Source: Tetracentron sinense
Lineage: Eukaryota > Streptophyta > Magnoliopsida > Trochodendrales > Trochodendraceae
NCBI GenBank assembly: GCA_015143295.1
Contig: CM026551.1
Coordinates: 14,681,827-14,745,826, forward strand
DNA: 64,000 nt
Reading direction: 5' to 3'
Part shown: piece after piece, positions 46,701-57,300 of the stretch
Layout: the number at the start of each line of letters is the position of its first letter
Numbering within the stretch: the first letter of the stretch is position 1
Notes under the pieces: generated by a model
Databases searched by the model: none
Seen by the model: only the letters and a program-made list of their open reading frames with translations
Told to the model about the DNA's origin: nothing
Program-made: the position numbers and the translations under genes

Positions 46701-48895
46701 AACACCTTGACTAAGAGCATTACTATCATAATACTTCTCTTGCTTGCAAAACATTTATGTAACCCATCTTCATTCCACTCTTCAGTTAAAATTTTAATTT
46801 GGCACATTCATTGTATTCGTAACTTCTTTGAGGCATGTCTTAAAGAAGTGTATAATGCAGGATCTATTATGTCATTTTCTCATTAGATTGTGAAATTGGA
46901 ATTATGTTCTTGAATAATTATTTCTATATAATAATGGGTTACACAACAGGTTCAACTTGTATCATGTATCTGGTCAAGAAAATATAAAAATCTAGTGCGT
47001 TATTTTCCACTGAGAAGATTCTACTGAATCTGGGTGGAACTCATAACTTATAAAATCTAAAGAACAAACAACCCGAAAGGAAACCCTCAACTCTTGTTGG
47101 GATCTGTGTAGTGTCAGGATCAGAAATGTGTATAAATACACCTTGAGAATTTATGCTTTGCTGGCTATGAAATCATGGTCCAGAATAAATGGTATCTAGT
47201 AGCCTATCAATTAACTGACTGATAGAAGACTGTCAATTAGTGAGGCGAAAAAATTTGTTTGCTGAAATCTTCAAAGATAAGATCCACAAGAATGGATAAC
47301 TGGTTCATGATATATTGTGACTTTTAAGATCGATGTGAGAATTTTATAGTGGCCGTGAATCTCCGGATCTTATAAACCAATGACATGGCCTATATTTTCT
47401 AAGAGTTGTAACTGGAGGAATGAAGCCTATGTAGGATCTGGTTTCTAAATTTACTCCAAAAGTAACCTGACACAAACACCAATGCAATTTGCAGTATTTT
47501 ATCATTTTATACTTTTTAAACTGGAGTTATGCTGGCAATGCTGCTTAGAGAAGAGGAAAAAGATTGTTTCTCTTAATGCTTCCCATGAAATTTTTTGGGG
47601 TGCAGTTCTCTTTGCTTATATAGTTCACTAGTATAGAAGTCTATCTTGCTTTAGTCGCAATTGTTATTTAAAAATATTTGTTCTAGATATATGCTTCTAT
47701 CACAAATCAGTTGAAATGTCTTCATTGTTCAATCTTGCAGAGGTTAGTGAGATGTCAAGCCGTTTGACCTCCGAATCTCGTGTCTATGCTGATAAGGCAA
47801 GAGATCTAAATCGACAGGTCAGCCTAATTTTTATTCCATGTGCTTTATCATGTAGTTTCTAGTATTTTAAAAAGCAAAGGCATGGGATGAGGACTCCCAG
47901 ATGTGTGAGGTGTGATACTTAAGCCTCACACATTTTCTAATGCGCATGTGTGTTACACTGTTACATATGATTACACCATCGTAAATTAAAAATAAATAAA
48001 TTTAAGAGAGGCAAACAAATGTTGCAATTTAGATTTACTTTTTCGTAATTGTTGCATTTTCTTGGCTTTCTTAAATCTATTTAATTTTATATAATGGTTG
48101 AATAATTTCTCTGTATTTCTTACATTTGTAATATTCTGTTACTTGTCAAAATCCTTATACATCATTAAAAACTGAGAGTATTAGACATTCCTCGAGGCTA
48201 ATCACATGTCTGGAGGCCCTAATGCCTTGTCTCATGCTTTCACCTCTCTGCTTTCCATATAAATATTATGACTTGATGTTTCAATTGTCATATCCAAATT
48301 AAATATTTTTAGTGCTGAACTCTTTGGTTGGAGTAGCTCTTATTTGTGACTTTTCTTACTGTTCACTTGGCCTAAAATCTAATTTGTTGCTCTAGAATGT
48401 AATCATCAGAACCAGTTATGGACATACCTGTTGGCCTTAGAAGTAGGACATTTGGTGTCAGATATGGCTAACCTTGATGAGCTGACAAGGTTGAAATGTC
48501 CATCAGCTGTATTATAAAATAGAGCTAGATATAGCTGTCAGTTCATGAAGGAATGAAGAATTGTGTAGATGAACAGAAATACATTTAACTATAATGATCA
48601 CACACAAATCATATTGAAAAAATAAGAAATGAGAGTGTCCTTGTTTAGTAGGTTTTGCTCATATTCTACTACGCCATGATTTAAATAAATGCAGTTTGAT
48701 TTGGAGCTCATGGTACATGTTTCAGGATTTTACTTGAATCCAACATAAATTAGATCACAAGTGGATATAGCTGAAAGCACTTCTTATCCAGTCGTATGTC
48801 CATGATTTCAGGCTTTGATACGGAAGTGGGCTCCAGTTGCCATTGTGATTGGGATCGTTCTCCTCCTCTTTTGGATCAGAAAGAAGATCTGGTGA
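37771..48895 (+). CDS. SEC22: SEC22-type R-SNARE (VAMP-like)
   Basis: ER-Golgi vesicle fusion SNARE. Exons 37771-37955, 38829-38989, 39158-39304, 47741-47817 and 48812-48895 join in frame to 217 aa, close to Arabidopsis SEC22 (218 aa). Start MVKLTMIARVTDGLPLAEGL; an in-frame GTG 6 bases upstream is ignored. Longin domain 1-120 (VCYLTMCDRSYPKKLAFQYL), SNARE coiled coil about 125-185 (QRNLAKLNDELYEVHQIMTR, then VGEKLD at the zero-layer side), C-terminal membrane anchor about 192-213 (WAPVAIVIGIVLLLFWI) ending KKIW. Split codons rebuild conserved residues: His in VFHYIIEGR, Asp in KFDTFIQ, Gln in LDQVSEM. Intron 3 is 8436 bp because of a copia element and other insertions. Likely functional. Confidence 0.95.
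38381..38642 (+). repeat. Tandem duplication of 131 bp in SEC22 intron 1
   Basis: 38381-38511 and 38512-38642 share AATTTGAGGGTTGAGAAACT, AAAAAACATGTACT and TTGCTTCTTACAAAGAAT with about a dozen differences. An AT-only run of TTATTATTA words follows at 38680-38765. Confidence 0.85.
39830..40690. repeat. Two degenerate repeats in SEC22 intron 3 (TATCGG type and CGACTCGACT type)
   Basis: 39833-39945 has GTATCGG/CGATACG words ending ATGTTTTAAACCATGG. 40335-40685 begins CATAGTTCAAAAACCC with (GACTC)n runs and ends in AACTCGAGTCGACTCGAC, roughly inverse. Both look like MITE debris. The rest of 39305-42100 and 46270-47740 has no recognised element. Confidence 0.45.
42180..46265 (+). mobile_element. 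Degenerate Ty1/copia element in SEC22 intron 3
   Basis: Broken frames in copia order on the + strand: protease-side debris near 42310, integrase core (FYEMVQTQYG near 42968, RSDNGG near 43013), integrase end (FNCIPSRVLDGKS near 43230, VFGCTYFVQDLNP near 43320), RT (KTIYGLKKFPHAW near 44256 and YIDDILIARD near 44402), RNase H (YSDADWA near 44895, SSAEAEYCALA near 45010, CDNQAASILHN near 45122) and the tail (QLADIFTKAL near 46150). An A-rich/G-rich polypurine tract lies at 46244-46264. Many stops and shifts; no clear LTR pair, so it is older than the copy at 1903-6599. It is in the same orientation as SEC22. Confidence 0.85.
45181..46077. mobile_element. hAT-like MITE inserted in the copia RNase H region
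   Basis: Target duplication CATAGAAG / CATACAAG (45181-45188, 46070-46077, one mismatch) and ends TAGGCCTGTCAAA / TTTGACAGCCCTA (outer bases 45189 and 46069). The copia reading resumes right after it (KHIEV before, DIHFVQEKV after). The body is rich in GGGCTAGGGC words in both orientations; the ORFs inside are not supported. Confidence 0.85.
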
Positions 48896-49264
48896 TTCCA
48901 CCCACTGAACAATGTCAAGTAGTTACTTTCAAGCACAATTTAGCTGTGTCGTGTCAGTGAATCCTGGGTCCTTCCGGCTTATGCTCTGAAGAAGCTTTAG
49001 AGAACGTTCCTTATTCTATATTGGAGACTATCAATTATGCACGGAGTGATATTATCAGTGGATTGTAATTCGGGGGATTGAGAGTTCCAAGAAACTATGA
49101 GGTAATCTTGGAAATTCTTTTGATTTCATTAGAACCAGAATTTGGTAAGAATAAATATGTATATACTATTTGGATAAATACACTTATCTGCAAATTGAAG
49201 GTTTTCTTTTAAGTTGCCAATATTTATATCAGATTCGGTGATCAACCTGCTTTTACTTACCCAC

Positions 49265-49432
49265 CAGGGATTGGTGCAGTTGGCTAGCATCCCACTCCTT
49301 GACTTACCCTTGTATCCATAGGGAAAATTTCAAGTGGGTTGGTGCGGGTACCTGAAGGGACTAGTCCTTGGCTCAAAGGCTTTGGGACACCCTCTGTTAC
49401 TAGAAAAAAAAAAAAAACAAAAACTTTAACAG
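49265..49432 (+). mobile_element. SINE-like retroposon after SEC22
   Basis: GGTGCAGTTGGCTAGCATCCC resembles a pol III A-box region, GGTGCGGGTACCTGAAGGGA is a weak B-box region, and an A14 tail follows at 49407-49420. No clean target duplication. 48896-49260 before it is the probable SEC22 3' UTR without special content. Confidence 0.35.
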
Positions 49433-49434
49433 CT

Positions 49435-50045
49435 TCACTTAGCACCCTCCTCCCTTCACCATGCTATTGACTTCGCATCATGTTCATGCATAAATTTGGA
49501 GTGTTTAATTGGGATTTCATCTCGACTTAACGGTTTCAAGGGGCCAAATTTGGGCCTCAAAAACCTATTGTAAATCGGCTTGGGCTGTGCCTATCTAAAA
49601 ATCACTAGAAAATGCAAGCACAAACGTGACCCATTGACACCATGATCTTGGCTTGAAAAACATAATAATTGGGTGATCTTGCTGACCGGTGTAGACCAGT
49701 TAAAGTTAAAATTACTCAATTTTGTAAGTACATACAAGAGGGCACAATTCAAGTTTAAATGTCCATAGTACAGAAGAGAATGTGAGGTTGCATTCTTGAT
49801 GCTTAGCATGATTAGGTGTACGTGGAGTGAGGGCCCACCCAACTCATGCTCAGTACCAGCTGTAAAAGTTTGGCTTGGCTGGTTTTTGTTGGTACTAGTG
49901 TTATAGACTGAACTTCCCTTGGCCCACTTTGGGACCCTTATTCTGTGCCCAAAATGTTTGAACAAGCCTGATTGTGTGTTACTTTATGGGGTGAATACAC
50001 TATGAACCTCTTTGGTCCTCAAAGCAATGTTTTGAAACCCTAAAT
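49435..50045. other. Intergenic DNA, no supported gene
   Basis: A 124-codon minus-strand frame (49965-49591) has no recognisable domain or coding character. Nothing else found. Confidence 0.45.
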
Positions 50046-50047
50046 GG

Positions 50048-50199
50048 TATGTTTGGTTACCAAGAAAATAGGTGGAAAGATGGAAAAGAAAAGAAAATTT
50101 TGAATTTCTAATATAATTCTTAGTTGTATTCCGTCCAGTTTTCTTTTCTTTTTTTATTTTATTTTTTCACTTATTTTATTTTCTCGACAACCAAACATA
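50048..50199. mobile_element. MITE of the 30858 family
   Basis: Ends TATGTTTGGTTACCAAGAAAATAGG and TATTTTCTCGACAACCAAACATA are inverse; about 150 bp. Confidence 0.75.
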
Positions 50200-50403
50200 G
50201 GGTACGTTTGGCAAGAAAGTGGGTGAAAGAAAAGAAACTTAAATTTTCTTTCAAAATAATCAAGTGTTTTGGAGAAAGTTTGTCACTATTGAAAAAGTGC
50301 AAGAAAATGAAAGTGTGTTTCTTGCACACCAAACACAAAGAAAATATAAGAAAACTCACTTTTCTTATACTTTTCCTCACTTTCTTGCCAAACGAACGCA
50401 TCC
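50200..50403. mobile_element. Tourist-like MITE abutting the previous one
   Basis: Ends GGGTACGTTTGGCAAGAAAGTG and CACTTTCTTGCCAAACGAACGCATCC are inverse. It starts where the 50048 element stops. The truncated relative is at 6800-6985. Confidence 0.7.
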
Positions 50404-50523
50404 AATAGATTTGAAACGTTATATGGATTCTAGCATCTCCCTAAAAAAATTTATAGTTTTAGAGAGGGGTAAGAGGATTTCAGTTCGTCATAGATTAAAA
50501 TAATATGCTTATATGTATATATA

Positions 50524-51539
50524 CTAGCGGGTGGCATGTGTGATTCACGTGAGAGCGAGGGGAAGGAGTTAACCACAGTTAATAGGATTTAAAAGGGACA
50601 CGTGTTAACCCGCGGGTGCGATTGAACTCTCCCCGAGTTCAATCGCAATCGGGTGTGATTCTATTCTTTAAATAGATAAGGGGTACGCAATCGGGTGTGA
50701 TTCTATTCTTTAAATAGATAAGGGGTAGTTTGGGAATTACAGCAAAACATTAACACATCAAAGTAAAACATTGAATCAAAATTTTTTTTTATATATGGGT
50801 AGTTTGGGAATTTTGGAAGAATCAGGCTATGCCTCCCTCTCGCATTATAATAGTAAAGATAGAAGGAGTTCGTGAATCTTAGTCACAATTAATAAGGATT
50901 ATGCCTCCCTCTCGCATTATAATAGTAAAGATAGAAGGAGTTCGTGAATCTTAGTCACAATTAATAAGGATTAAAAATGACACGTGTTGACTTGGGGTGT
51001 GATTGAACTTGGGGAGAGTTCAATGCCTTATTTTTTTTTGGTAAATAGAATTCCAATTGATTGGGATTTGGGACTTGAAGAAAGATAAAATTAAAGAGGA
51101 ATCTATGGGACCCACAAACTCTAAGATTAATTTTTTAAAAATAATTTCTAAAAATTAAAGTTAAATTGTTAAACTTTAAGAATTAGTAAATTTTAACCAT
51201 GATTAATAAGGATTAAAAATAACTACTGTTGACTTGTAGGTGCGATTGATCTCTCCCTAAGTTCAATCGCAATTGGCTGTATTGCTAGATGGTGGAGAGG
51301 GGTGAAAAAAGGAGAGAGTGAGAGGGACGTGAGGAGAGAGAGGGGAAGGGGTGACGTGTGCAATTGATCGGACTTGTGAGAGAGAGAAAGGGATGAAATG
51401 ACTAAACCACCCTTAAAATATTTCAACCTTTTAGAAACTATAATTTTTTTTGTATTTATTGTATTAAGGGGCAGTTTTGGTATTTAAAAGGTTTCAATCA
51501 ACATTTTGAATGGACCAATCCACTTTATAATAGTAAAGA
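50524..51539 (-). mobile_element. Helitron-like element 1 (non-autonomous)
   Basis: On the minus strand it starts TCTTTACTATTATAAAG after an A (51540) and ends with an imperfect hairpin CACGTGAATCACACATG a few bases before CTAG, followed by a host T (50523). A 5' TC, a 3' hairpin plus CTAG, and insertion between A and T are Helitron hallmarks. Other TCTTTACTATTATAATG-type starts at 50859 and near 50930 lie inside, with a tandem duplication of about 68 bp at 50829-50970, so it may be a chimera of ends. No Rep/helicase coding. Confidence 0.65.
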
Positions 51540-51553
51540 TATATATATACACA

Positions 51554-52607
51554 CTAGTGGGCTACATGTGCGATGCACGTGAGAGAGAGGAAGGGGAGAG
51601 AGATTGAAAAAGTGACCCTAGTGAGGGCATTTTGAAAAAATAGAATTACGGAATATTTTGGATATAATAACTTAAGAAACATTTTGGATTAAAAAAATTA
51701 TGAGAGACACGTTACTTATTGAAATATGATATTAGGACATTTTAAGAATCAAAAAGCTTTAGAAACATTTTGGGTATAGGAAAGAAAGGAGGTGGGCGGG
51801 GCTTAGTGAGACGTTTTTCTTTTGGAGCATTTTGCTATGAGAGTGAGGAGTTTAGTTATACCACCAAGGTCACCATGTTTCTCTTTTAACACTACTTAAC
51901 TATGATTAAGATTCATCCACCCCTAGGGTTCACCCACTTAACCTTGATTTTTAGAAAAATAATATTTTAAAAAAATTAACCCTAAGAGTTAGTGAATTTT
52001 AACTAAGATTTAAAAGAATTTAATATTTTTTTTTATAAAAACCAAAAATACGTGGATGAACCCTAGGGTCGGTAAATCTTAACCCCAGTTGGAGTCCCGT
52101 TATGCCCTTGAGGTTCTCATGTGTCTCTTTTGACACCCCTTAACTATGGTTAAAATTCATCTTCCCCTAGAGTTCACCCACCTATCCTTGGTTTTTAGAA
52201 AAAATATTAATTTTTTAAATCTTAGTTAAAATTCATTAATTCTTAGGGTTAATTTTTTTTCTAAAATCCAAGGATTAGCAGGGTGAATCTTAGGAAGGGG
52301 GTGAATCTTAACCACATTTAAAGAATGTTAAAAGGGACACATGATGACCTCAGTGGCGAAACTAGACTTTAATAATCGTAGAAAATTTCAAAAAAGTAGA
52401 TAAATGAGCGAGGGGTAGTATGAGAATTAAACAAACGTTCAATTAAGTGTTTGTCTTATATAATGATTATGTTAAGGGTAGTTTACAAAATTTCATCTAC
52501 ATTATTTTGAAGGGTACATTATATAAAAGAAGATGAGATAAGAGCAAAGAATAGTTTTGAAATTACAAAATATTCAATATACGTTTTGAACATTATTTTA
52601 GTAAAGA
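51554..52607 (-). mobile_element. Helitron-like element 2 (non-autonomous)
   Basis: On the minus strand it starts TCTTTACTAAAATAATG after an A (52608) and ends CACGTGCATCGCACATG hairpin, 6 bases, then CTAG followed by T (51553). It shares its terminal 17-base hairpin with element 1 and lies 14 bp from it, the gap being (TA)n. The interior contains AATCTTAACC-type repeats and no ORF. Confidence 0.65.
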
Positions 52608-52989
52608 TATATATAGATGGACATAACGTATGATATTTTATGATAATGTGTATTTTAAAGGGTGTCCAATAACTTTTTCCCCCCAAAGTTTCAAAACATG
52701 TAGTGGCAGAACATGTGGTTGCTCCTCGTATCTATTCTATTTTGCCTTTTCTTTTGGATCTTTCTTCAACCTTATCTTGGATCTCTAAAGCTCTCTCTGA
52801 CAAACCATGTAACTCTCTCTCTCCTATTCCTTTATCTTGAGCTACAGCAAGAACAGGCTATGGCCTTTTCCTTTCTCTCGTATCCAGCAAAGGAAAAATT
52901 GAATATATGTGTGACAGTGTGGGACAAACCTACGTATTCAAACACCATTATTCGAAAGAGACTTCATAAGCTTTTGTTGTCTCTTTTTT

Positions 52990-53136
52990 GAATTTTGAGT
53001 TTTTTTTTTTTGGGTTTAAATTCTAATCACTTAACTCACTCACTCATTCACTCACTCGGTTAGGCCAACACACACACAGCCCTAGAGACTAAGCACAACA
53101 CACCTCTTCAAAAGGGCCTATCTCGAATTTTGAGTT
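52990..53136 (-). mobile_element. Short poly(A) retroposon with perfect 12-bp target duplication
   Basis: GAATTTTGAGTT occurs at 52990-53001 and 53125-53136. Between them a T-run (poly(A) on the minus strand) and about 110 bp rich in GTGTGTG and GAGTGAGT on the minus strand. Similar in style to the retroposon at 15760-15961. Confidence 0.75.
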
Positions 53137-54380
53137 AGTTTGATGCGTACCTATGTATAAAATTTGTGAAATGCTTGTACAGAAGAAATATGAAAAAAAT
53201 AATAATTTAACAAACGAAAATTGCAATCACTAATAAATAATACAGTTTAAATATAAAGAGGAGCTCTGCATCATGCGGAGCTCCCTTTTTACACTACCGG
53301 GTGGCAAATGTGTAATTATCACTACCAACAATTGCTCTCACATCTATCTATTCTAAGTCTTTTAGTTCTTTCATCTCATTTAAATTCTACTTTATTTGTG
53401 ATTTGTAAAAATTTCCCTACCGTCATTATTAAGATTTTAAAATAAATAAATGATTTATTTAGAAAAAAAATGTTCTACAACAATCTGATGTGTAGATGGA
53501 CCAAGTGGGCAGTTGGTTTTGGCCATAACCAACAATAAATGTCCTAATTCAGGGATATAGTTTAAGTTTTCAGCGTAACTCAGAATATGCACAAGTCATT
53601 GCCTTGCCCTTAAGCCTTTGTAGAAAATTAATGAAAAATAAAAACAAAAATGGCAAAGATTCACATAGAGAATTTACATGGTTCGGCAATGTGTCAACTT
53701 CCACGATTTGCAGAGATATCCTTTCACTAATTCCTCTGAAAACGGGTTACATTTCTAACGCAGACCAACAATCAACCAAAAATAGAAGGCACAATCATAA
53801 AAGCCTTCATGCAGTAGAGTATGTATCAGAATAAGAAAAGACCTTTATGAGGTTTACTCTTTGAATTTAGATGAACTCAGATGATGCATTTGAGAGTTTT
53901 CATAAAGTTATGGTAGCTTAGCACTTAGCAGTCCAATGTAGACCATTCTAAAGCAAAAACTACCCGCCGGGGGGGGGCAGTTTGAGCAGTCCAGGTTGAT
54001 TTATAGTAAGTCACTTATGCGGTATGCAATGAGGGCGCTATGATTCTCAAAACCACCATATAATTCCAATTAGGGTAAACATATGGGCTAACTGGGTTTC
54101 ACAGTTCATAATTCCTTTCATCACTTGGTGTCTGTTTTACCACACAAGAACACCCTTCACTTTACAAAAATAATCACAGAACTACCTAAAACTTTCCTGA
54201 AGGAATTGAGAGACATATGTACTTACCCATCTCCTATGAAGAGAAGCTTGACTTAAATGACTAACACACATCTCTATATATTCTCAAAAAAATAGCTAAA
54301 AGACCCCTAGAATGGCAAGAATCCATCTCCCTAGAATGGCCACAATCATAGAAACATCAACATTTGAACAGTCTATAATC
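53137..54380. other. Intergenic DNA downstream of the LIN-like gene
   Basis: At 53640-53720 ATTTACATGGTTCGGC resembles LTR-type sequence, but no boundaries were found. The rest has no recognised element. The LIN-like 3' UTR must lie in 53900-54386. Confidence 0.4.
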
Positions 54381-54386
54381 ATCTCT

Positions 54387-57300
54387 TTAACTGGGTACAA
54401 TTTCTAGCTGAGGATATTGGTGTTTTGAACTGTTTGTAGCAATCGAAAGAATCTCTTCAGCTGTCCATGTCACCAGGGTGAGGTTTCGAAGAGGGCCCAT
54501 CAACTCTTTATCCAACAGCGAAAGCATAGAGAGACATTCTGTAAAAACACTAAAATAGTGAGATAGATTTTAAACAGATTGCGAATTATGGGGATTTTTA
54601 AATACTAGATGAGTCATTTTAGTAGATAATGTCATTGCTCTGGTTATAAATAGGTTATAGAGGGACAGTTTCTTTCAAACCAAATAGCCAACCCAATTCC
54701 AAAGTTAAGAGATAGTGCTGTACACATGAGAGACTTTATTTTTTAAGAGATACCAATTTTAAGAGAAAAAGAAGTTTGTGTTTGTCTTTTCTTCCCAAAA
54801 TGGACTAGTTTTAAGGTACCTTACCTGAACTCTTAACAAGATTCAGTAATGCCAATGAAGCGAGCACCCTCTCTTCGAGTGCTCTGTCATAATTCAGGGT
54901 TTCTAGCAACTGAGGCACGAGAATTGAGCATGCCATGGACCGAAGGTTTGAATCTTCGATTGACGGGAGAGAATTGCTCATCCATGCAACAGTGACAAGG
55001 CTTGCCCGAGCTAAACATGGGATTCCATTAGCTATGGAATCCGAAAGAGCGGTCAAGAATCTTTTGTTACCACTTGTGAGCAAGACAGTTGCTGCTTTCC
55101 TTAGCCAATCTTCTGTTTCTTCTTCCTCTTCATTCTGATAATTTTTGTACAAACAATAAAACCAGTTGGTCATCAAGAAGATGAAGAAAATATCACTACA
55201 TATCACTAATCTAAAAACTATTTTTTCATAAACATTTAATCTCGGAAGTAAAAATTCAGTTTCGTAAAATTCTCAACTAATCCTCTGTAGTTTCAAGTGA
55301 GAAAAATAAATCAAATTTCAACCCTAGAAACTTGTAAACAACATTATCTTTAAATGACCATTGTCTGTTAGATTGCAGTAAAAAGTGTTTTTTGAGCTAT
55401 AGTATCTAGAAACTCTTACATCTACCACATTTGATACATCTTTCAATAATTTTTTGTAGAAACATTTCTATTACATATTTATATGAAATTTTCATTTAAT
55501 GATTCTACCATGTATGGTCCAATGTTTTGGTTAATGAAAACACCAAGCATACCGTGAGTTCATCAATGACTATTTCCTTGTCGTGGAATGAATCCCCCGA
55601 GCTCTCATCAAAACCTGCTTGCTTCAACAACCATGTTTCTGTTGAGGCCTCTCCCATGTAAGAGAAATGGCCTCCCAATAGTGAGAGAGCTCTCCCTGAT
55701 TGTTCTTGAACTTTCTCATTACATGTTTTGCAATCCAAAGCCGCTGTAATTGCATCTATTACTTCTTCTCTGTACATGCTGTAAAGCAAAGGATCTCCCT
55801 GCAATGTAACTGCTAGTCCATTAGGGGCTATTTGAAAGTCTGAACAAAAGTTCTAAACAAAAGAAAAGGAAAAAAAAAGTGAAGATCTAAAGAGCAGGCT
55901 CCGAAGTATACCAGAAGATCAAGAAGTAATAATATGGCTGCAACCAACGGGCGCTGTTCTGGTGGAGATCGCTGGAGGTAGATTAACAAGATGTGCATTG
56001 TGTTCAAGCTTCCCCCCTCGTTCTTCAGTCCATCTAAGAACATGGTCTGGGCTCCTCTGTAAGATTGCCTTAGTTAATTAGAATTGAAATGACTTCTAAA
56101 AATTTCCTAGTGCTGTTTGGATAGACTTCTCGATAGACTTCTACCGAATTTTGAGTCCCTAGAAGTCTGATGTTGGTTTGCTGTTCGGTTTGAAATCAAA
56201 AGTGAGTAAAAGTTGGAAAAACTTCCATGGAAAGCTGACAGGGAGTGACTTTCTTGGAAAGTTTCGGCAGGAAGTTGACAGAACGGACGAGAGAGTTCAC
56301 GAACAAAAGTGGAAATGATTTAAAAAGAGTAGTTTCTCGCGAGTGTAAACCAAACACAAATTTTGACTTCTGGTTTTTAAGAAGTATATTTTTCAGTGTG
56401 CAAACCAAACGTCGTTTTGTTTTCGGAATGACTCCTGTTGACTTCTTCAGGAGTTACTTCCTCTGAAGTAACTCTTGAATTTTTTTTTACTTCTCAGAGA
56501 AGTCTATCCAAACAAGGGTTAAGAAATCATACCTATTAAGGCAGACCAGCTCGATTAGTAAAGTAAGAGCAGACCCACTAGACTTTCTCTTGTTTTCAAG
56601 AACAAGGAGTTCAATAATGGATGCCTTGTTCAAATTGTTGGCCAAGTAGTGCCTACAGCTCCCGTCTGCTCGAATGCAAGAGGATATGATCGAAGCAGCA
56701 CTGGTCCTATCATGAATTTCCCCTATCTCGATCCTTCGGATCAGCAAGCTAAGACCCCCAAGTGAAACAACTTGTCTAGCATTCTCTATGTTTCTGTCCT
56801 CATCAAAACCAGTAAGAAGCTGGTCCAGAAAGTAGAACGCCGCCATTAGAGGACTACACTGAACTGTAAATAATGTCTGCAACTGGTCACCAAACTCCAT
56901 TACCCGGAGAACTAACGGGACCCACTCAATATATAGCATCTGTTTTGCCTTTGGCTTCAACAGATAAAGTAGCACAGAAGCCTTCAGAAACAGACTATTA
57001 CTTCTTAATAGTCTCATAAAGATCTCAAGCTGTGGATCTGAGTTCAATATTATCTGCCTGTTCACCTCATTCCTTGCTACCAATTCTGCCAAAATTGAGA
57101 TTGCTAACTCAAGAATCTCATCATCTTCTGAAGTAAACAAAACCTCAAGCATACCCTCAATCACAGGTGCTTTTGATATTGTGGTTTGGACAACAGGGTC
57201 GCCCTGAGAATCCAACCAAGCTTTGGCAATCACGCGTGTTGCAATTTCGCAGTCACTTAGGCTATCTGAGGTGCCAATAGTGGCAATTGCTCTGCTGAGA

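Noticed and set aside
46617-46886. 89-codon + ORF with a hydrophobic start, looking like a small secreted protein
   Set aside because: Inside SEC22 intron 3 with no start context, homolog or codon support that I can see; likely chance or LTR remnant.
49591-49965. 124-codon minus ORF after SEC22
   Set aside because: No recognisable family, composition not coding-like, and flanked by repeats.
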